Shown here one piece after another: positions 44,790-56,700 of a stretch of DNA of 64,000 nucleotides. Each line of letters opens with the position of its first letter. Position 1 is the first letter of the stretch. The translations under genes and the position numbers were made by a program. The notes under the pieces were generated by a model. The model worked only from the letters and a program-made list of their open reading frames with translations. It did no database searches and was not told the DNA's origin. Origin of the DNA: Calvatia gigantea (lineage: Eukaryota; Basidiomycota; Agaricomycetes; Agaricales; Lycoperdaceae); NCBI GenBank assembly GCA_025093985.1, contig JACAAK010000002.1, positions 3,968,001 to 4,032,000 on the forward strand. The letters run 5' to 3'.

Positions 44790-46170
44790 TCAAACTACAC
44801 CGATAAGATAGGCGCCGCCTACCAAAGAGTCATGATTTATACTTTGACTCGTCACGCTAATCCAACAAGGTTCGAGCGTCCCACGTAGAATCACATGTGT
44901 TGAGCTCAAAATCGGGTGAAATTCCAGAAGGTCCACTCTCTTGGCTTTCCTGAACCTCCGGAGCGAAGTTGTGCTTGCGCAACTGGAGGATGAGCCGACA
45001 CCCCTGTTGAACCTGATATCAATCACAAGATATTAAAAATAAGAGGGTGGCCATTGCGTACGCCACACTGTGCCAAAGTGATGAATAGCCTGTGGCGGTT
45101 AGTTGAGAATAAGAAAACCAGACAACAGAGAACACATCTACACACGGGAAGAAGACCTGTTGCGTTTCTGATCCACTATCTCTTCGATATACCGAAACCG
45201 CATTTTCAATTATTGCCAAAACTACGAGCCAAGGTCAACTAGCATCACATCCAGGGCCCGAGCACACTTGAAGACTCACACACAATGGCGGACCACGTTA
45301 TAATCCCCCCACGCCGAATAACCTTAACCAGTCTCTTCGTCTCGGCTGCACCTTCTCGAATAATAGAGGAGAGCTTGGAGCTGCGCCGGAGGATCAAATA
45401 AACCGGGACTCCTGTTGTGAGGAACTCTGTTATTCTTTGCGATGCTTTATCAGGGGCATACTGTTCGTATTGTTAATTTGGACTCACGAGTACAGGACTG
45501 TGCTCAGACTCTGCCTGAAAAGCGGATCACAAGAGGGTGAGAACCGTTGCTGTGGATTCTGGATCACCCCCTTCCACACGAGTAGTACGACTAGGATTTT
45601 GCAAACGAGTAAAAATATCAGAGTGAAGATGACGCATAGGCTGCGGTTGTAGAGGGCATAAGCTGAAACGTAAATCAAGTTTCTGAGAAAGAAGATGAAG
45701 GTAGATACACAAACCTCTCAGCATTAAATTTATGACAAGCAAGGACGCCATCCATTCACAACACGATACCGAGAATAGCAGCCAATATTGGCATATATGT
45801 GGCGGCGGATGAGGTATATAATTCCGGACAGTTGACGCGAAGAAAATACAGCCACTAGCACCAGGAAGGCTAAGTTATGAATACGCCAAAGGATGAAAAG
45901 GAGCTGCGCGTTCACCTTTGGATAAGAAAAGGCGAATACCGCGTGACGACGTAGAGTACCTTGACGATGTTGACCTCACATGATGAACTTGAGGAGACAA
46001 TTCCGTTGTCAGGAAATATTCGCCCATTGTTATATGAGATCATACCCAGAAAGAAACGTCAACTCGTCCTTAAAGTGACACAAAAGATCCCACACACCAG
46101 TTATAACCCCAAGACCTGAAAACACTCTGAGTTGTTGAGAAGAGAAGAGGACGATACGGAGCTAACAAGA
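44790..46170 (-). pseudogene. DUF6533-like multi-pass membrane protein (copy B)
   Basis: Paralogue of copy A. It shows WDLLCHFKDELTFLSG (about 46110-46060), then AYALYNRSLCVIFTLIFLLV (about 45662-45600) and KILVVLLVWKGVIQNPQQ. An amphipathic loop follows (LILRRSSKLSSIIREGAAET, about 45400-45335), and a C-terminal tail with ISVTSQSINHD and GGAYLIG (44790-45026). Nucleotide similarity to copy A extends along most of the gene. The open segments are in several frames; introns may explain some changes, but I could not build a full model, so coding status is uncertain. Confidence 0.55.
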
Positions 46171-47734
46171 CATGATCCACAACCGGTCCATAGCGGGCAC
46201 TTGGAGGAGACCATAGTTATGAAGGTCTTGCTATTAATGCTGACGGCTTTTGGCAGGTGTGGAGCTTACAGGGTCCAGCACAGATGTTGGGCAGTAGATT
46301 TTTGTTTCGACCCTATTTTTGCACTCAAATTATGTAGGCTCAGAAGGTGGATTTGTATCAGGAGTCTTACGTTTCGCAACGCACCAAGGCAATTGAATCT
46401 CTATGACTGGGCTATTCCGGCTGATATCAACATCCGAAGCATCACATCCGTCCCCCGACGCAGCTTCCCTGAAACGACCGACAAAGCGGTAGTGATTACC
46501 GACCTGGTTATACCTCTTACGAATACTGCAGATCACGTTCACCTCGAAATAGGATGTAAGCCCGGCGTAATTTGCTGTCTGTTTCTTGCACCTTTTTTGC
46601 ACCATTAGAAGAAACGGCGGGTGAGCGAATGATTCAGTGCTTATTCATGGAGGTGCAAGCACGCCGATGTGAACTAATGACCACAGCCGGGCTTTCGCTG
46701 CCTTCGGACAGCCTATGCATCTACCAACACAAGCCGGATTTCGTAAGCCCAGTGAAAGTCGGACATCCTTCGATATCAATACACTTTTCTCCCGTGTGAG
46801 TAATTTGTTATCGGGGAAGATCAATATTTGCTAACATTCCTTTATCAGCATCAGAGTGTCCAGGGTTCTGAAATAGGGAAAGTCAGTCGTGGAATCTTGA
46901 CTGCAGTCATAAGTATATAGCAGTCTTTGGTCTTTGGTGCCTGAACTCGTCCCACCATGCACCAGCCCCGACGCGGCCTCGGGCCAGACCGCAACCTCTA
47001 TTATGCCGGCTTAGGATCCACTTACAAATTGTGGGCGGCCACTGACCCTAAACGCTGGTATGTCCGATATGTTTCGTGGCCTTGCTGAACAGCTCGTCGG
47101 GGTATATCAAGCCAGTAACCGAGTGTGAGCTTCCACCATACCGAGGGTCAGCCATAATACAACGTGTCTAAAGTCCATGTAGCAAAAAGATACTAGTATG
47201 ATGTGGCACGAGAGGGGACAGACACGTGTACTTCGGCCAGTTTTTTCAGGGATGAAGTATAGCAACGACTTGGAGACCTATAGATGTCTTAATGCATTCA
47301 CTTTCGGAGGATTTTCGTTCCAATAACCCGTACAACGCTATAGCCAGACCGCGACAGGGATGCGATCAATTGCTGAAAACAAAGGGCCGGCCGTGTTTCG
47401 TCTTCAGGTCTGCCGGACGAGCTCGGGGCTTTGGGCCTCAGCAAAGCTTGAGTCAATGCGAGGAGCACACCTGCGGAAGCCCTCTACCAGCGCGATCAGC
47501 GTGATCCTTGGAGTACCTATTCTTGGGTGACCCCTTGCCGAGCGGCGGCCACAAGTCAGTCAAGCTACTATTACTAGTTAGTATAGCAACTACAATATGG
47601 TCCGTGACCCTGATCCAGGATCCACTCGATAAACAGCGGGAAACCCAGATCTGGCCGTTATCAGTGCATCGGAATGAAGTCAACTCGGAGTCATTAATAG
47701 CTGTAAGGAAGGGAACGTCGACCTGATGGGAATT
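46171..47734. other. Intergenic, 1.6 kb
   Basis: A 158-codon plus frame at 46132-46608 partly overlaps the DUF6533 5' end and matches nothing. A 138-codon minus frame (47453-47869, MSHSQNTDVRDLSWGL...) lies in the duplicated block but is not conserved as protein in the 22.7-kb copy. Confidence 0.4.
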
Positions 47735-48293
47735 AATGAGAGTATGTCCCTCGATATTGACGACAAGAAAGCGAAAATCTTCATTGTGCTCGAAACCTCC
47801 CGACAAGTTGAACGAATCGCTCAGTCCCCAAGACAAATCCCTGACGTCAGTGTTTTGTGAGTGCGACATTCACCAAGTTCTGCTCAACCATTGTTCTATG
47901 CGGTGTCCTCAGAAGTGGGTAAAAGGAGATCACATACATCATCCACTCGAACGGTCATTACTCGCGGGACAATCGATGAAATTGTAACTACTACCAGCCT
48001 TGCTGCTATTATTACGTGCATGCAACGAACCCACCCGGTCTCTGAGCACCAGTATGCGTCATGCAACCTAATATTAGTTAGTAAGAGACCAAAAACAAGT
48101 GGATAAAACGGCAGAAAAGAAGGATGGCACATACCACAGAAGGTTGTCGTTCCGTTAAGGTAGACGACCCTATCCGCGCCCGGACGACCCGAAACGTGTG
48201 GGGTCCCCTGCTTCAAGGGAAACTCGATAAAGGTACCTCCGCTACACTGAGGGAATTGGAGTCCTTCCCTGTTTCCGAAACGGTGGGGGTATG
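47735..48293 (+). repeat. Segmental duplication, partner at 22733-23302
   Basis: Covers the last two exons of RNase copy 5 and its 3' flank. The other copy holds the decayed copy 3. Confidence 0.75.
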
Positions 48294-49758
48294 CGCCGCT
48301 ATACGTGGAGGCGTCAATCCAGTGGTTTCCAGGTGGAAATTGACTGAGCACTTACCCGAATGTCGTGGGACTTGGGTTCACCGCGTTACCTTGGTTTATT
48401 GCCTTGCTAATATCACTTTGGGAATAGACCTTGGCTGGATGGACAGGGCGATCAGTAGCTTGTAGTGGTACGTGATGATGGACGGAGCGGTAATTACTTA
48501 CGACCACAAGTACACGCAGCCCCAGGAACTTGGGAAGAAGACGCTTGTTGGGAGGTTGTGGTTGATGTGGTTGCTGGTTTGCTCGTAGCCGTTGATTCAG
48601 CGGCACTTGCTGGTGCACTGGTGTTTGCGGGTTCTACGGTGCTTGCTGGTTTGCACTCGTGGCCACAGGCTCTGTGGCGCCTACCAGGGGTACTCGTAGC
48701 CGCGGATCCACTGGTAATTGTTGGTGTACCCAAAGCAGATCCCACTGGCACCCTCTGTGCTGCTCGTCGCCTGCAAGTGTGCTTCATGCTGGCTTCAGGT
48801 GGTAGCCGACACGTTCTTCGTAGCCACTGTTTTGCTTGTACCTTCTTTGTCTGTCACCACCGAGTTGCTGGCGCTCGCAAGTGTGTTGGTAGCTGTGGGC
48901 TTGTCCGTAGCTGCATGTTTGTCTGTGGTCGTAGAATTGCCTGTCAGCTGCAGGCTTACTGGTGACCACAGAATTGTCGGTATTGACAGGTTTGTCGGCA
49001 GCCACTTTGCTGGTCAACGCAGATGATTTGCTGGTACTCGCAGATTTGATGGTATCTGCAGATTTACTAGGATCCGCGGGTTTGCTGGTAGCCACAGGTT
49101 TGCCGGTAATTACTGGTTTGCTAGCCGATGCGGGTTCGCTGGTAGCCCCGTTTTCCTTCGTAGTTGGTACAAGTTTGCTGGTATTTGCCGGCTCTGTCGG
49201 TAGTCGCGGGTTCGCCTGTGGCCGTAGACTTGCTGATATTTGTAGGTTTAACGGTAGCCGCGGGCTTGCTGATATTTGTGGGTTTATTCGTAGCCTCGGT
49301 CTTGCTGGTAGCCGCTGGCTTCCTGGTTTTCACAAGTTTACTGGTAGCCGTAGCCGCAGGTTTTCTCGTGTTTGCGGGTTTGTTGGTAGCCGCAGGTTTG
49401 CGAGTTGTCACTGCTGCCTTGGTGGTCACCCGTGTAGCGGCGGTCTGTTGTTTCGGCTTTGCAGGTTTTCGGGGTAGTGGCTGGTTTCGGGACTACCGGT
49501 TTCGTGACTACAGGCTTCGGGACCGCTGGTTTCGGAGCTGCTGGCTTCGGGGCTACGGGTTTCGGCGTTACAGGTTTCGGCTTCGGCCTCGACTTGGCGA
49601 GAGACGAGGAACCAGCCTTACGCTAGGTAGCGAGTAAAAGGATTTATATGTGAGGTTTAAATACGACGGTGAGATTGTGGGCTCACTGCTGGGAGGCCGG
49701 AGACGATATCACTGGAGCTCAGAGTTAATAGAAGGATTAAAGTAGTTAGGATTCGCAT
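48012..49758 (-). CDS. Stalked RNase T1-family protein (copy 5), stalk frame-broken
   Basis: Signal-peptide exon 49687-49758 encodes 24 residues (MRILTTLILLLTLSSSDIVS, ending GLPA). It joins in phase at 49622 to a stalk: Lys-Pro repeats (KPKPVTPKPVAPKPAAPKPA), then Ala/Thr/Lys repeats such as TRKPAATNKPANTRKPAAT and NISKPAATVKPTNISK. The repeat register jumps frame near 49470, 49195, 48935 and 48790. The catalytic exons 48356-48434 (79 bp), 48135-48298 and 48012-48067 are clean: ACTCG (ending at 48502), VYSQSDISKAIN, AYPHRFGNREG, FIEFPLKQG, GADRVVY, FCG, THTGAQ and a final Cys. All T1 catalytic residues are present. A stalk of about 350 residues would be unusual for an RNase T1, usually about 105 residues. 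The frame jumps could be decay, introns or assembly errors in repeats. Confidence 0.8.
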
Positions 49759-50736
49759 TTTGGCGGATTGCGAAGAAAGTGAGTGGGGTAAAGGAGTAAG
49801 ATTATAATATGGTCCTCGAAATTATTCAAAAGTGAAAGCTGAGAAAGGTCAAAGGGAGGTTGCGCCGGGCACTAAAGACCCCCCACTATAATCCCAGACC
49901 TTTTATATGTTTCTGAGTGGATGATATAAATCCTTTATGTCAATAAATCTGAGGATCTACGCCAGTCGCACTGGGGATGTTGTTGAGAGTAGATTAAAGT
50001 CAAAACACGCTCCAAGCGATTCTAGAGGATATCGATCTAGCACCATGCCTAGCCAAAGTTCGTGCAAACAGACATGTCGGTTTCGTTATGACCAGCCCCT
50101 TTCCTAAAGTTAGTAACGTATCCACCATAGTCATCTCCTTGGTGACGATGTAAGTCATAATGTTACGATGTTAGGGTGAGGATTCTTGTCATGAGGAGAG
50201 ACTCAGATAATCTGGGCAGAATCAAAGTTTCCGCCGTGAGGTGTTGGATCCAACGATGCGGGCTTCCCTGTCCTGCACGTCCCTCGGAGTTGGACGGTTT
50301 GTGTTTATGCAGGCCAGTCATATTTTTGAGCCTATCACCAAGATTGAATAATTGCTATGAAATGATACTGTCACGGTGCATTGATTAGCATCAGAAGTGT
50401 CCACGTTATTTGATGAGCATAGCAGAGAGAACCATCCATCATAAAGTGGAGATCATTGATTGCTTACAGACACAAACCCGTTGAAAGGTATTAAGCGTGG
50501 AAGTTGGGGCTGCCAAGAACCTTAGCATATTAGGGATCAGGGAACAAGCTTGGGTGGTAACGGCCAAATAAAGATGCACCCTCGTCGCGCCGCCTTTGTT
50601 CTACTACAGGGTTGGTTGTTTGTCATCGTAAGCCGTTGGTATTTTAGCAGTGGGCGCTAATTATCACAGTAAGTCCCAAAAGCAGGGAATATGACCGGAG
50701 AAAACCCTCAGCCCGTAAATATTAAAGAAAAAATAA
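49759..50736. other. Intergenic, 1 kb
   Basis: A TATTATAA-like sequence (minus, about 49801-49810) lies about 45 bp upstream of copy 5. Nothing else recognised. Confidence 0.5.
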
Positions 50737-52501
50737 TTACATCTCTACCGCAGTCCCCAAAGTGCTTTCTTCCTGCTTCGCCTTTTCCCTTGCCAACCTG
50801 CCTTTACCTCTCGCCAAATCAACGTCGCGCCACATCATCCTTGCCTCCTTGAAAACCTTCAATCCCTCATCGTACAGCTCCTCAAACTTCTTCACCTCTT
50901 TATCCCAATCCCCAGGCCGGTCACGAATCACTTCACGAACCCCAGCAAAGAAATGGTCGAGGACGGCTAGGTTGTGCATGACGAGTAGAGCGTGCGCGGA
51001 CATTTCGTGGGTGTGTAGGAGGTGATGGACATACGCGCGTGTGAAGCTTGGTTTGATTTTTACTTCAGCTCCTTGGGAGGGGGAAGACTCGCCAGTATAG
51101 GGAGGATCATCGACACCGTGGTAGATTCGCGTAGAAGGCGCTATGGGAGCACAAGCATTGCATGTACAAGGTGTAGAACCGAAAGCAGAAAAGTCATGCA
51201 CGTAAGAGTTGTTGTATAGATTACGGCCGATATCCAGTTTACCGTTGCCCCGTGATTCGAGGGTAGAGTGTGATGGCGGGGAAGGCGCTGGAAAGGTGAA
51301 GTCGAGAGCTACACCAATATCTCCTGCGCGTTGCGCCCAGTGAGCGTCGAAGATGTCAATGCCGACGGAGGTGATCAGACGGAGAATTTCATGGGGTGTT
51401 TGGACCGTATTTACGAGTCTGAGCTTCGTAGTTGGTAGAGGATCGAGAGAGGTATGAAGAAGGGGGGACAGTTGATCTGTATGGGAAGGTATGACAGGAT
51501 CAAGGTTGAGTTCGGATGGCGAAGTTGGCGCTGAGGCTTGCATTGAGGGTGGTGTAGGAGGAATAGACTCGATTGGTGGATACAATGAGTCTTGATGCTT
51601 CCTCTCAGCTGCATCCAGGGATAACCGGATAGGGACAAGATCAAAGGTATAACCAATTACACCTTGATCAAGGGTTTGGAGGGGTTTAATAGTGTCGGCG
51701 TCGGGGCCAAAAAGCTTCTCAACAAGGCTTTCTGCGAAGGCTCTGCGAGCCGGAACGCTGGCCCCACCAGCCATGTGTACAAGGACATTGGGTTTGTAGC
51801 CATCACTGGAGGACGGCGCGAGGGTACTTAGCAAGCCAAGATGCCGAGCGCTCAATGCTCTTTGTGAGACGCTTCTGGGAGTAAGGAGGATTTGTGAAGG
51901 GTGTGTCAGATAAGGCGAAGACAATATCCGGCTTGCATGAATAGACATAGGATTTCCATTCGGCCGGAGTTACCTAAAGACGTTAAGTATAGCCGAAGTC
52001 TCAGATCGGTGTCCTGGAATACCTTGCGTACACCTCGTAAACTGTACGCGGAAACATGGGCGTTTCCGTTTGGCGGCATTTCTCTTCCATCTGCTGGATC
52101 TCTCACTTGTCATTGACACTATATGCTGTGCCAACGAATACCCGAAGAACGTGTGCAATGGATTTTGGCCGTTCACGAGTGTGGGTACTGGAGGAAGTAC
52201 ATCCAAACTGAGTCCAATTATAACAACGTTTGAGTAGAATGACTTACCAGAGAAAATAGTTCACTTACAAGCTTTCAAAGGGCAGGTTAACCCAGCGGAT
52301 ACCACTGGATCCATAATGATCACGCGAGAGATGTGGAATAACTCCTCGCGAAGTTGACGTGAGAAAATTTGGCGTCTGTATTTGAACTTCGTTTTGCTCG
52401 TTGCGTTTGAGGAGGACACTACCAAGGCGAGGCCCATAACGCGTTGTAGATGGAGTTAAAAGAGAAAAGGACAGACCGGGAACTGAAGAAATTCCCGACA
52501 T
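50737..52501 (-). CDS. Queuine tRNA-ribosyltransferase accessory subunit 2-like (QTRT2), two frame breaks
   Basis: Exon 1 (52269-52501) has TPNFLTSTSRGVIPHLSRDH, a TGT-family signature. Exon 2 starts at 52207 (DVLPPVPTL, PLHTFFG). Then come RDPADGREMPPNGNAHVSAY, TPAEWKSYVYSCKPDIVFAL, SDTPFTNPPYSQKRLTKSIE, NVLVHMAGGASVPARRAFAE, QGVIGYTFDLVPIRLSL and FDAHWAQRAGDIGVALDF. The zinc site is CTCNAC with AYVHHLLHTHEMSAHALLVM at the C-terminus. QTRT2 is the non-catalytic partner of QTRT1, which swaps guanine-34 for queuine in GUN-anticodon tRNAs. Two single-base shifts seem present, near 52101-52114 and 51810-51840. They could be short unrecognised introns, errors or loss. Divergent from the membrane-protein gene to its right. 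Confidence 0.82.
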
Positions 52502-52888
52502 GTTATGACATGACAGAACAGCAGGGACAATGTTTGTTTGGTGGAACTGGGCCACTCAGACCATCAAAACTCACCTGCCAAATACGGACGCTCTGTGGTT
52601 CCTCCAACCTATCCGATAAGTCCATGTGGTTTTGTTGCTTTGTTGTCATACCGGCTAAAAAACTGCTTTCTACAATATGGCATCCCCTACACTTACATCG
52701 ATACATCCGCATGTTACATCGACCTAGACCTGATTCAAAATGTTCCAGCCCACGCTCGTCTATCGTTGAATTCTGACAAAAACAAGAGGAAGGAACCCCG
52801 TGAAAGCCCGAAATAAAGTCATTCGCCCACCTGGATTTCCCACATTTGACACTCTTGGCGTTTCTCCTTGGTTCTCGGGTGAGAGCCC
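52502..52888. other. Divergent intergenic region
   Basis: Frames on both strands here (52503-52946 minus, 52538-52816 plus) are Cys/His-containing but match nothing and overlap each other. Confidence 0.4.
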
Positions 52889-54073
52889 ATGCAACTGTTA
52901 GTGTCCGTCTGGGACCGTCTTCGAATCTTTCTCTTCCTGTCCCCATTGCTTCCCCGGTTATTGCCTCGTTTTAAACATCGACCACTCTGCGACACAGATG
53001 GAATATCGTGTGTTACATTGCCTCCAGCCCCAGGCGGTTCGCCCGTCAAGATATCTCTCATTCCGACGTCATGAGCTCCAGCCCATTTTCTCTCCCATTC
53101 TCTTTCTGCATCGTATTCTTCAACCTTCTCAACATGGTTGATGCTCGGACAATCAAACATCAAGCCTTTCCGACTAATTCTGGAACCCACTCCTCTCGCC
53201 GCTTTTGTTTTAGTGCCTCTTTTTTGGCGTAGCTTTTACGTTAGGGGCTTTATCCTGCCCTTGGAAAACTCGGAAATGAGGGGAAACCCTTACCCTCTTA
53301 CCGCAAAGGGGCACCGACACCCTTACTTTACTGGAAAACTCTACTTTTTCATTCTTTTTTTCACGTTCCTCAGCCTCATCGCTTACTACGCTCTTTCCTG
53401 CTGTCAGCCATCGTTTACACCCTCAATCAATCAAAGGTAGATGTGAAAGTGCTTTCTCCAGCTTTCATTGCCGCTAGGAATGCTATGCTTCCACTTTCGC
53501 ACTGGTTCACCGTTTGCATGCTGTTGGTTCTACTGTTCCAGAGAGAAAGGCTGGCAAGGAAGGAAGGATCTTCACGGCGGTACCTTTACAAGTCCATTTT
53601 TGACTTGGTACTCCTGGCAACACATCTTTCCGTCCTCATCGCTGGCAGCTCCCTCCTAACTACCAAACGATTCAATACCAAACAAGTTCAAGAACTTAAT
53701 CGGCTCGGCCAAACGCTCATTGCGTTTCAAGTAATTCTTACACTCGACGTTGTCGTCTCCGCGGTTTGGATGTGGATGAAACACAGGACTAAGTCTATAC
53801 CTGATTCTGTGTGTCTTTTCCCTCAGCCTACTCTACGAATCTTCTGACACTGGGCAATAGATCGTGATAGGACAGGTCGTCAAATTCATCGTGCCTTTTC
53901 TTATCGTCCAAGAGATATATGAGATCGTGGAGTGCGCTTTGAGTTACGCTCTATCTGTGCAGGTCATTCTTCGGACCGCCTCGAGTGTGCTCTTCCTGTC
54001 GCGGATGATTGTTTTCGGCTTGACAAATCTTATGATCTTATGGTTTGCAGTCATAAACACTCACATTTCATGA
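52889..54073 (+). CDS. Multi-pass membrane protein, unrecognised family
   Basis: Successive plus-strand segments encode hydrophobic helices: WDRLRIFLFLSPLLPRLLP (52889 on), LAAFVLVPLFWRSFYV, YFFILFFTFLSLIAYYALS, HWFTVCMLLVLLF, IFDLVLLATHLSVLIAGSS and LIAFQVILTLDVVVSAVWMW. After an intron near 53790-53862 come FIVPFLIVQEIYEIVE, TASSVLFLSRMIVFGL and NLMILWFAVINTHIS with the stop at 54071-54073. About 8 helices are suggested. The frames shift near 53070 and 53430, where I could not place introns with confidence. It lacks motifs of known transporters or GPCRs. The repeated long helices on one strand argue it is a real gene. Confidence 0.55.
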
Positions 54074-54488
54074 CTGCCAGTTCGGTACAGGATGCCTAGC
54101 GTATAGGTAGCACTGCGATGATTAATTAGGATAAACTTCTCGCCCAACTTCTGTTCTTTGTAACACAGACTGTGAAGGACCAAACTTGATATACTGAATA
54201 AGCAAGCAAGAAACTCCGGAAGCAGACACGATAGAGAAGCGCAGCCCTGAAGTTTAATTTCCTTCCAGATATCTGACAGACCCTCCTCGGAATTGGGCGA
54301 TCAAGTCCATGACTAAATACACGCTACAACATAGAGCTATTACACTCGAATGCGGCGAAGCGAGCGGGGAGTATTAATAAACATTATTTGAATCGATAAC
54401 TTTACCCAAATAACGAAGGGAGACCTTGAAAGAGGCTGGACGTGATCTGCAAAGCTTTCGCAGGGAAGGGCGAACGAATTCCATCTGA
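54074..54488. other. Intergenic
   Basis: Nothing recognised. Confidence 0.5.
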
Positions 54489-55806
54489 TCATATACGTTC
54501 GTATTCGTGGCAACCCCCATGTACCTCGTAGTGGATATCTAGTCTGAGAAGGCGTGGTAGAATTGAGGGACGAGGCGGAGAAGCAAGTCGTAAAGCGGCA
54601 ATAATCTCGTTGGAAGCGCAGTCAATGCCTAGGTGTTTCAGATTCTGGAGCTCCTTGAGATGAAAAATGCCGATGAGGAGATCGTCGGGCATGGTCTGGT
54701 CGAGGATCGTGAGTGACTCCAGCCCCGAGGAACTTGAGGACCACCTCAGCAGTTTGGATAATGCAAATGCAACTGTAGCGGGGCGTTCGCCGTGGCTAAG
54801 GGAGGCCCGTGCGACGCGAAGAGTGGTCAACCTCGGGAGTACGAGGTTGCGATAGAATAGTATGGGCGAGGACTTGAATTCGACATCCAGTATTTCCAGA
54901 GTGTTGTGGGTTATGGGGGAGAGTGCGTCAGGGTGCAAAGGATCTTTGATTGAGATTCCTCGGGCCAAGAGACGACGAAGTTTCGGTGAAGCCTTCAGCA
55001 GGGACCAGAGGTCAGATTGTGTTATGCTACCCTCACATTCGACGCTCGTTAGCTGATTCCATGTATGAAGAGCCAGTGGAGGCGGGATATTGAGAGTATT
55101 CCAAGCGACACGAGAGAGGCAAGGGGCCTGGTAAATGACAGACCAAACCCGATTGAGTGCGGCACGTTGAGCAGCCCAAGGAGGGAATTCGATATAGACG
55201 TCCTTCCAAGCATTGAAGCTGAAGCGGATCCAGCTTGAACAACGCGTCTTGAAATTCTGTGCACCGAAATTCGAGATGTAGGTCTTGCCAACGTGACGAG
55301 TACTGGATGAGCGCGGACAAGACTTCTTCGGTAGCTTCTTCCAATTCATGAGGTGCGCAGCGGACGTCCAGCTGGATAAGTTGAACGCTCGCGCGTTGGG
55401 CGCGGCTCAGCCACGACTTGACAGCGTAGCTCTGCTTATAAAGAGGGCCCACAATACAAATTGAACTCCAGAGTGAGGGGATCGAGAACATGACGGCACG
55501 CCAGTATGTACAGACTTGAGTGAGGACAAAGGGGTTGAGCTGTTGCGAGATATTATTGTAGATCCCGGGTTCTAGCGGTCCATCTAGTTTGTAGACCACA
55601 GGGCTTGAATCGAAGTAAAGTTCGAAGATCTCCCTCAAAATCTCGAAAGGCAAACGATTTACGGCTCTTCCACCCAAACCCTTCGCGTGCATCCTTTGCT
55701 GAATCTTCATATATCTCCGAGGCTCCGAAGGTGGATACAGCGGTGGGTGTATCATTTCGACATCGGGAATATCTGCATACGTGTGAAGAGGTAAGGACCT
55801 TGACAT
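54489..55806 (-). CDS. F-box/leucine-rich-repeat-like protein (copy B), one frame break
   Basis: F-box: NRLPFEILREIFELYF, then PFVLTQVCTYWRAVMFSIP and SLWSSICIV, followed by AVKSWLSRAQRASVQLIQLD. The C-terminal half carries leucine-rich segments: VWSVIYQAPCLSRVAWNTLN, LTSVECEGSITQSDLWSLLK, LEILDVEF, LPRLTTLRVARASL, GLESLTILDQTMPDDL and LQNLKHLGIDC. One single-base shift near 55205 separates the halves: LQCLEG in one frame, DVYIEFPPWAAQ in the next. With it corrected the chain would be about 430-440 residues, normal for this expanded basidiomycete family of SCF substrate adaptors. Same architecture as copy A at 39 kb but not a close duplicate. Confidence 0.78.
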
Positions 55807-56575
55807 TGATGAGACGAAACTATCAAAAGTTGGGAGTTAATGAGGGACGGGTATAGGATACCATAAACCGTCGGGCTTACTTCGCAATCTGAAGTTCTGG
55901 GTGTTATCGAGGAGTAAATGAAAGCCTCCGGATATATGTCTCATCGGTTGCCTTGGAAGCATTGTATTTCGCGAGGATAAGAGTCCTTTATGACTTTTGT
56001 GCGCTTTTACCAACCTTGTATCCAGTAATTGATACCGAGGAGACTAGTTTCAATGTTTTGGGGTGTGGTGGTCGATACTGCTCAGAGCCGCCCGTTCGGA
56101 CCTGTCAGGGCTTCTAGGTACAAACGACGTAGATTGTGGTTGTGGGTGGCCAGTAGAGGTTGAGCTATTTCACTCTCCATCGTAACCTTGTGGAAAGCAG
56201 TTACCTAGTGCCCCAACTGGCAATAATGGGGATGCCACATGATTTGTTGTGGGAGTCAATTCAATTTCATTCAGGGCAGAGGAGATGCGGATAGACCCGA
56301 GAACATATCTCCCACGATACTTTTCGCTAAATTGCCGGCTTACCTCATCCTGTTTGTGCACGCTCCCCCACGGCTGACTACGACCAACTATCAAATCACC
56401 TTCTCCCTGGAGAGCATACACGAACTTGCGATCATATAATATTCTTCGGTCTTATGGAGAACCACAACCGGCGATTCTCTCTGGACGTCGACCTCACTTG
56501 GTGATGTATCTCGCCTATTTTCGACGAAATCACTTCCCCAAACCTGCGTGGAGATCGAGGTAGAGGGAAAAAAAC
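55807..56575. other. Intergenic
   Basis: Nothing recognised. Confidence 0.5.
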
Positions 56576-56583
56576 TATAAATA
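56576..56583 (+). promoter_or_regulatory. TATA box for the orphan stalk gene
   Basis: TATAAATA, 118 bases upstream of the ATG at 56701. Confidence 0.4.
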
Positions 56584-56700
56584 CTCCCTCATCCTACTAG
56601 ATTTTCTCAAAGTGCCTGGCGCATTTTCTAATATATTCTACAACAACTTCAAGGGCTTGTCCTGGTATTTCATCCCGTAGTCTTCACATAAACTTTCGCT

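Noticed and set aside
46132..46608. 158-codon plus frame
   Set aside because: It overlaps the opposite-strand DUF6533 5' end and has no recognisable domain.
52503..52946. 147-codon minus Cys-containing frame
   Set aside because: It overlaps the divergent promoter region and the start of the membrane-protein gene; no zinc-finger spacing is regular.
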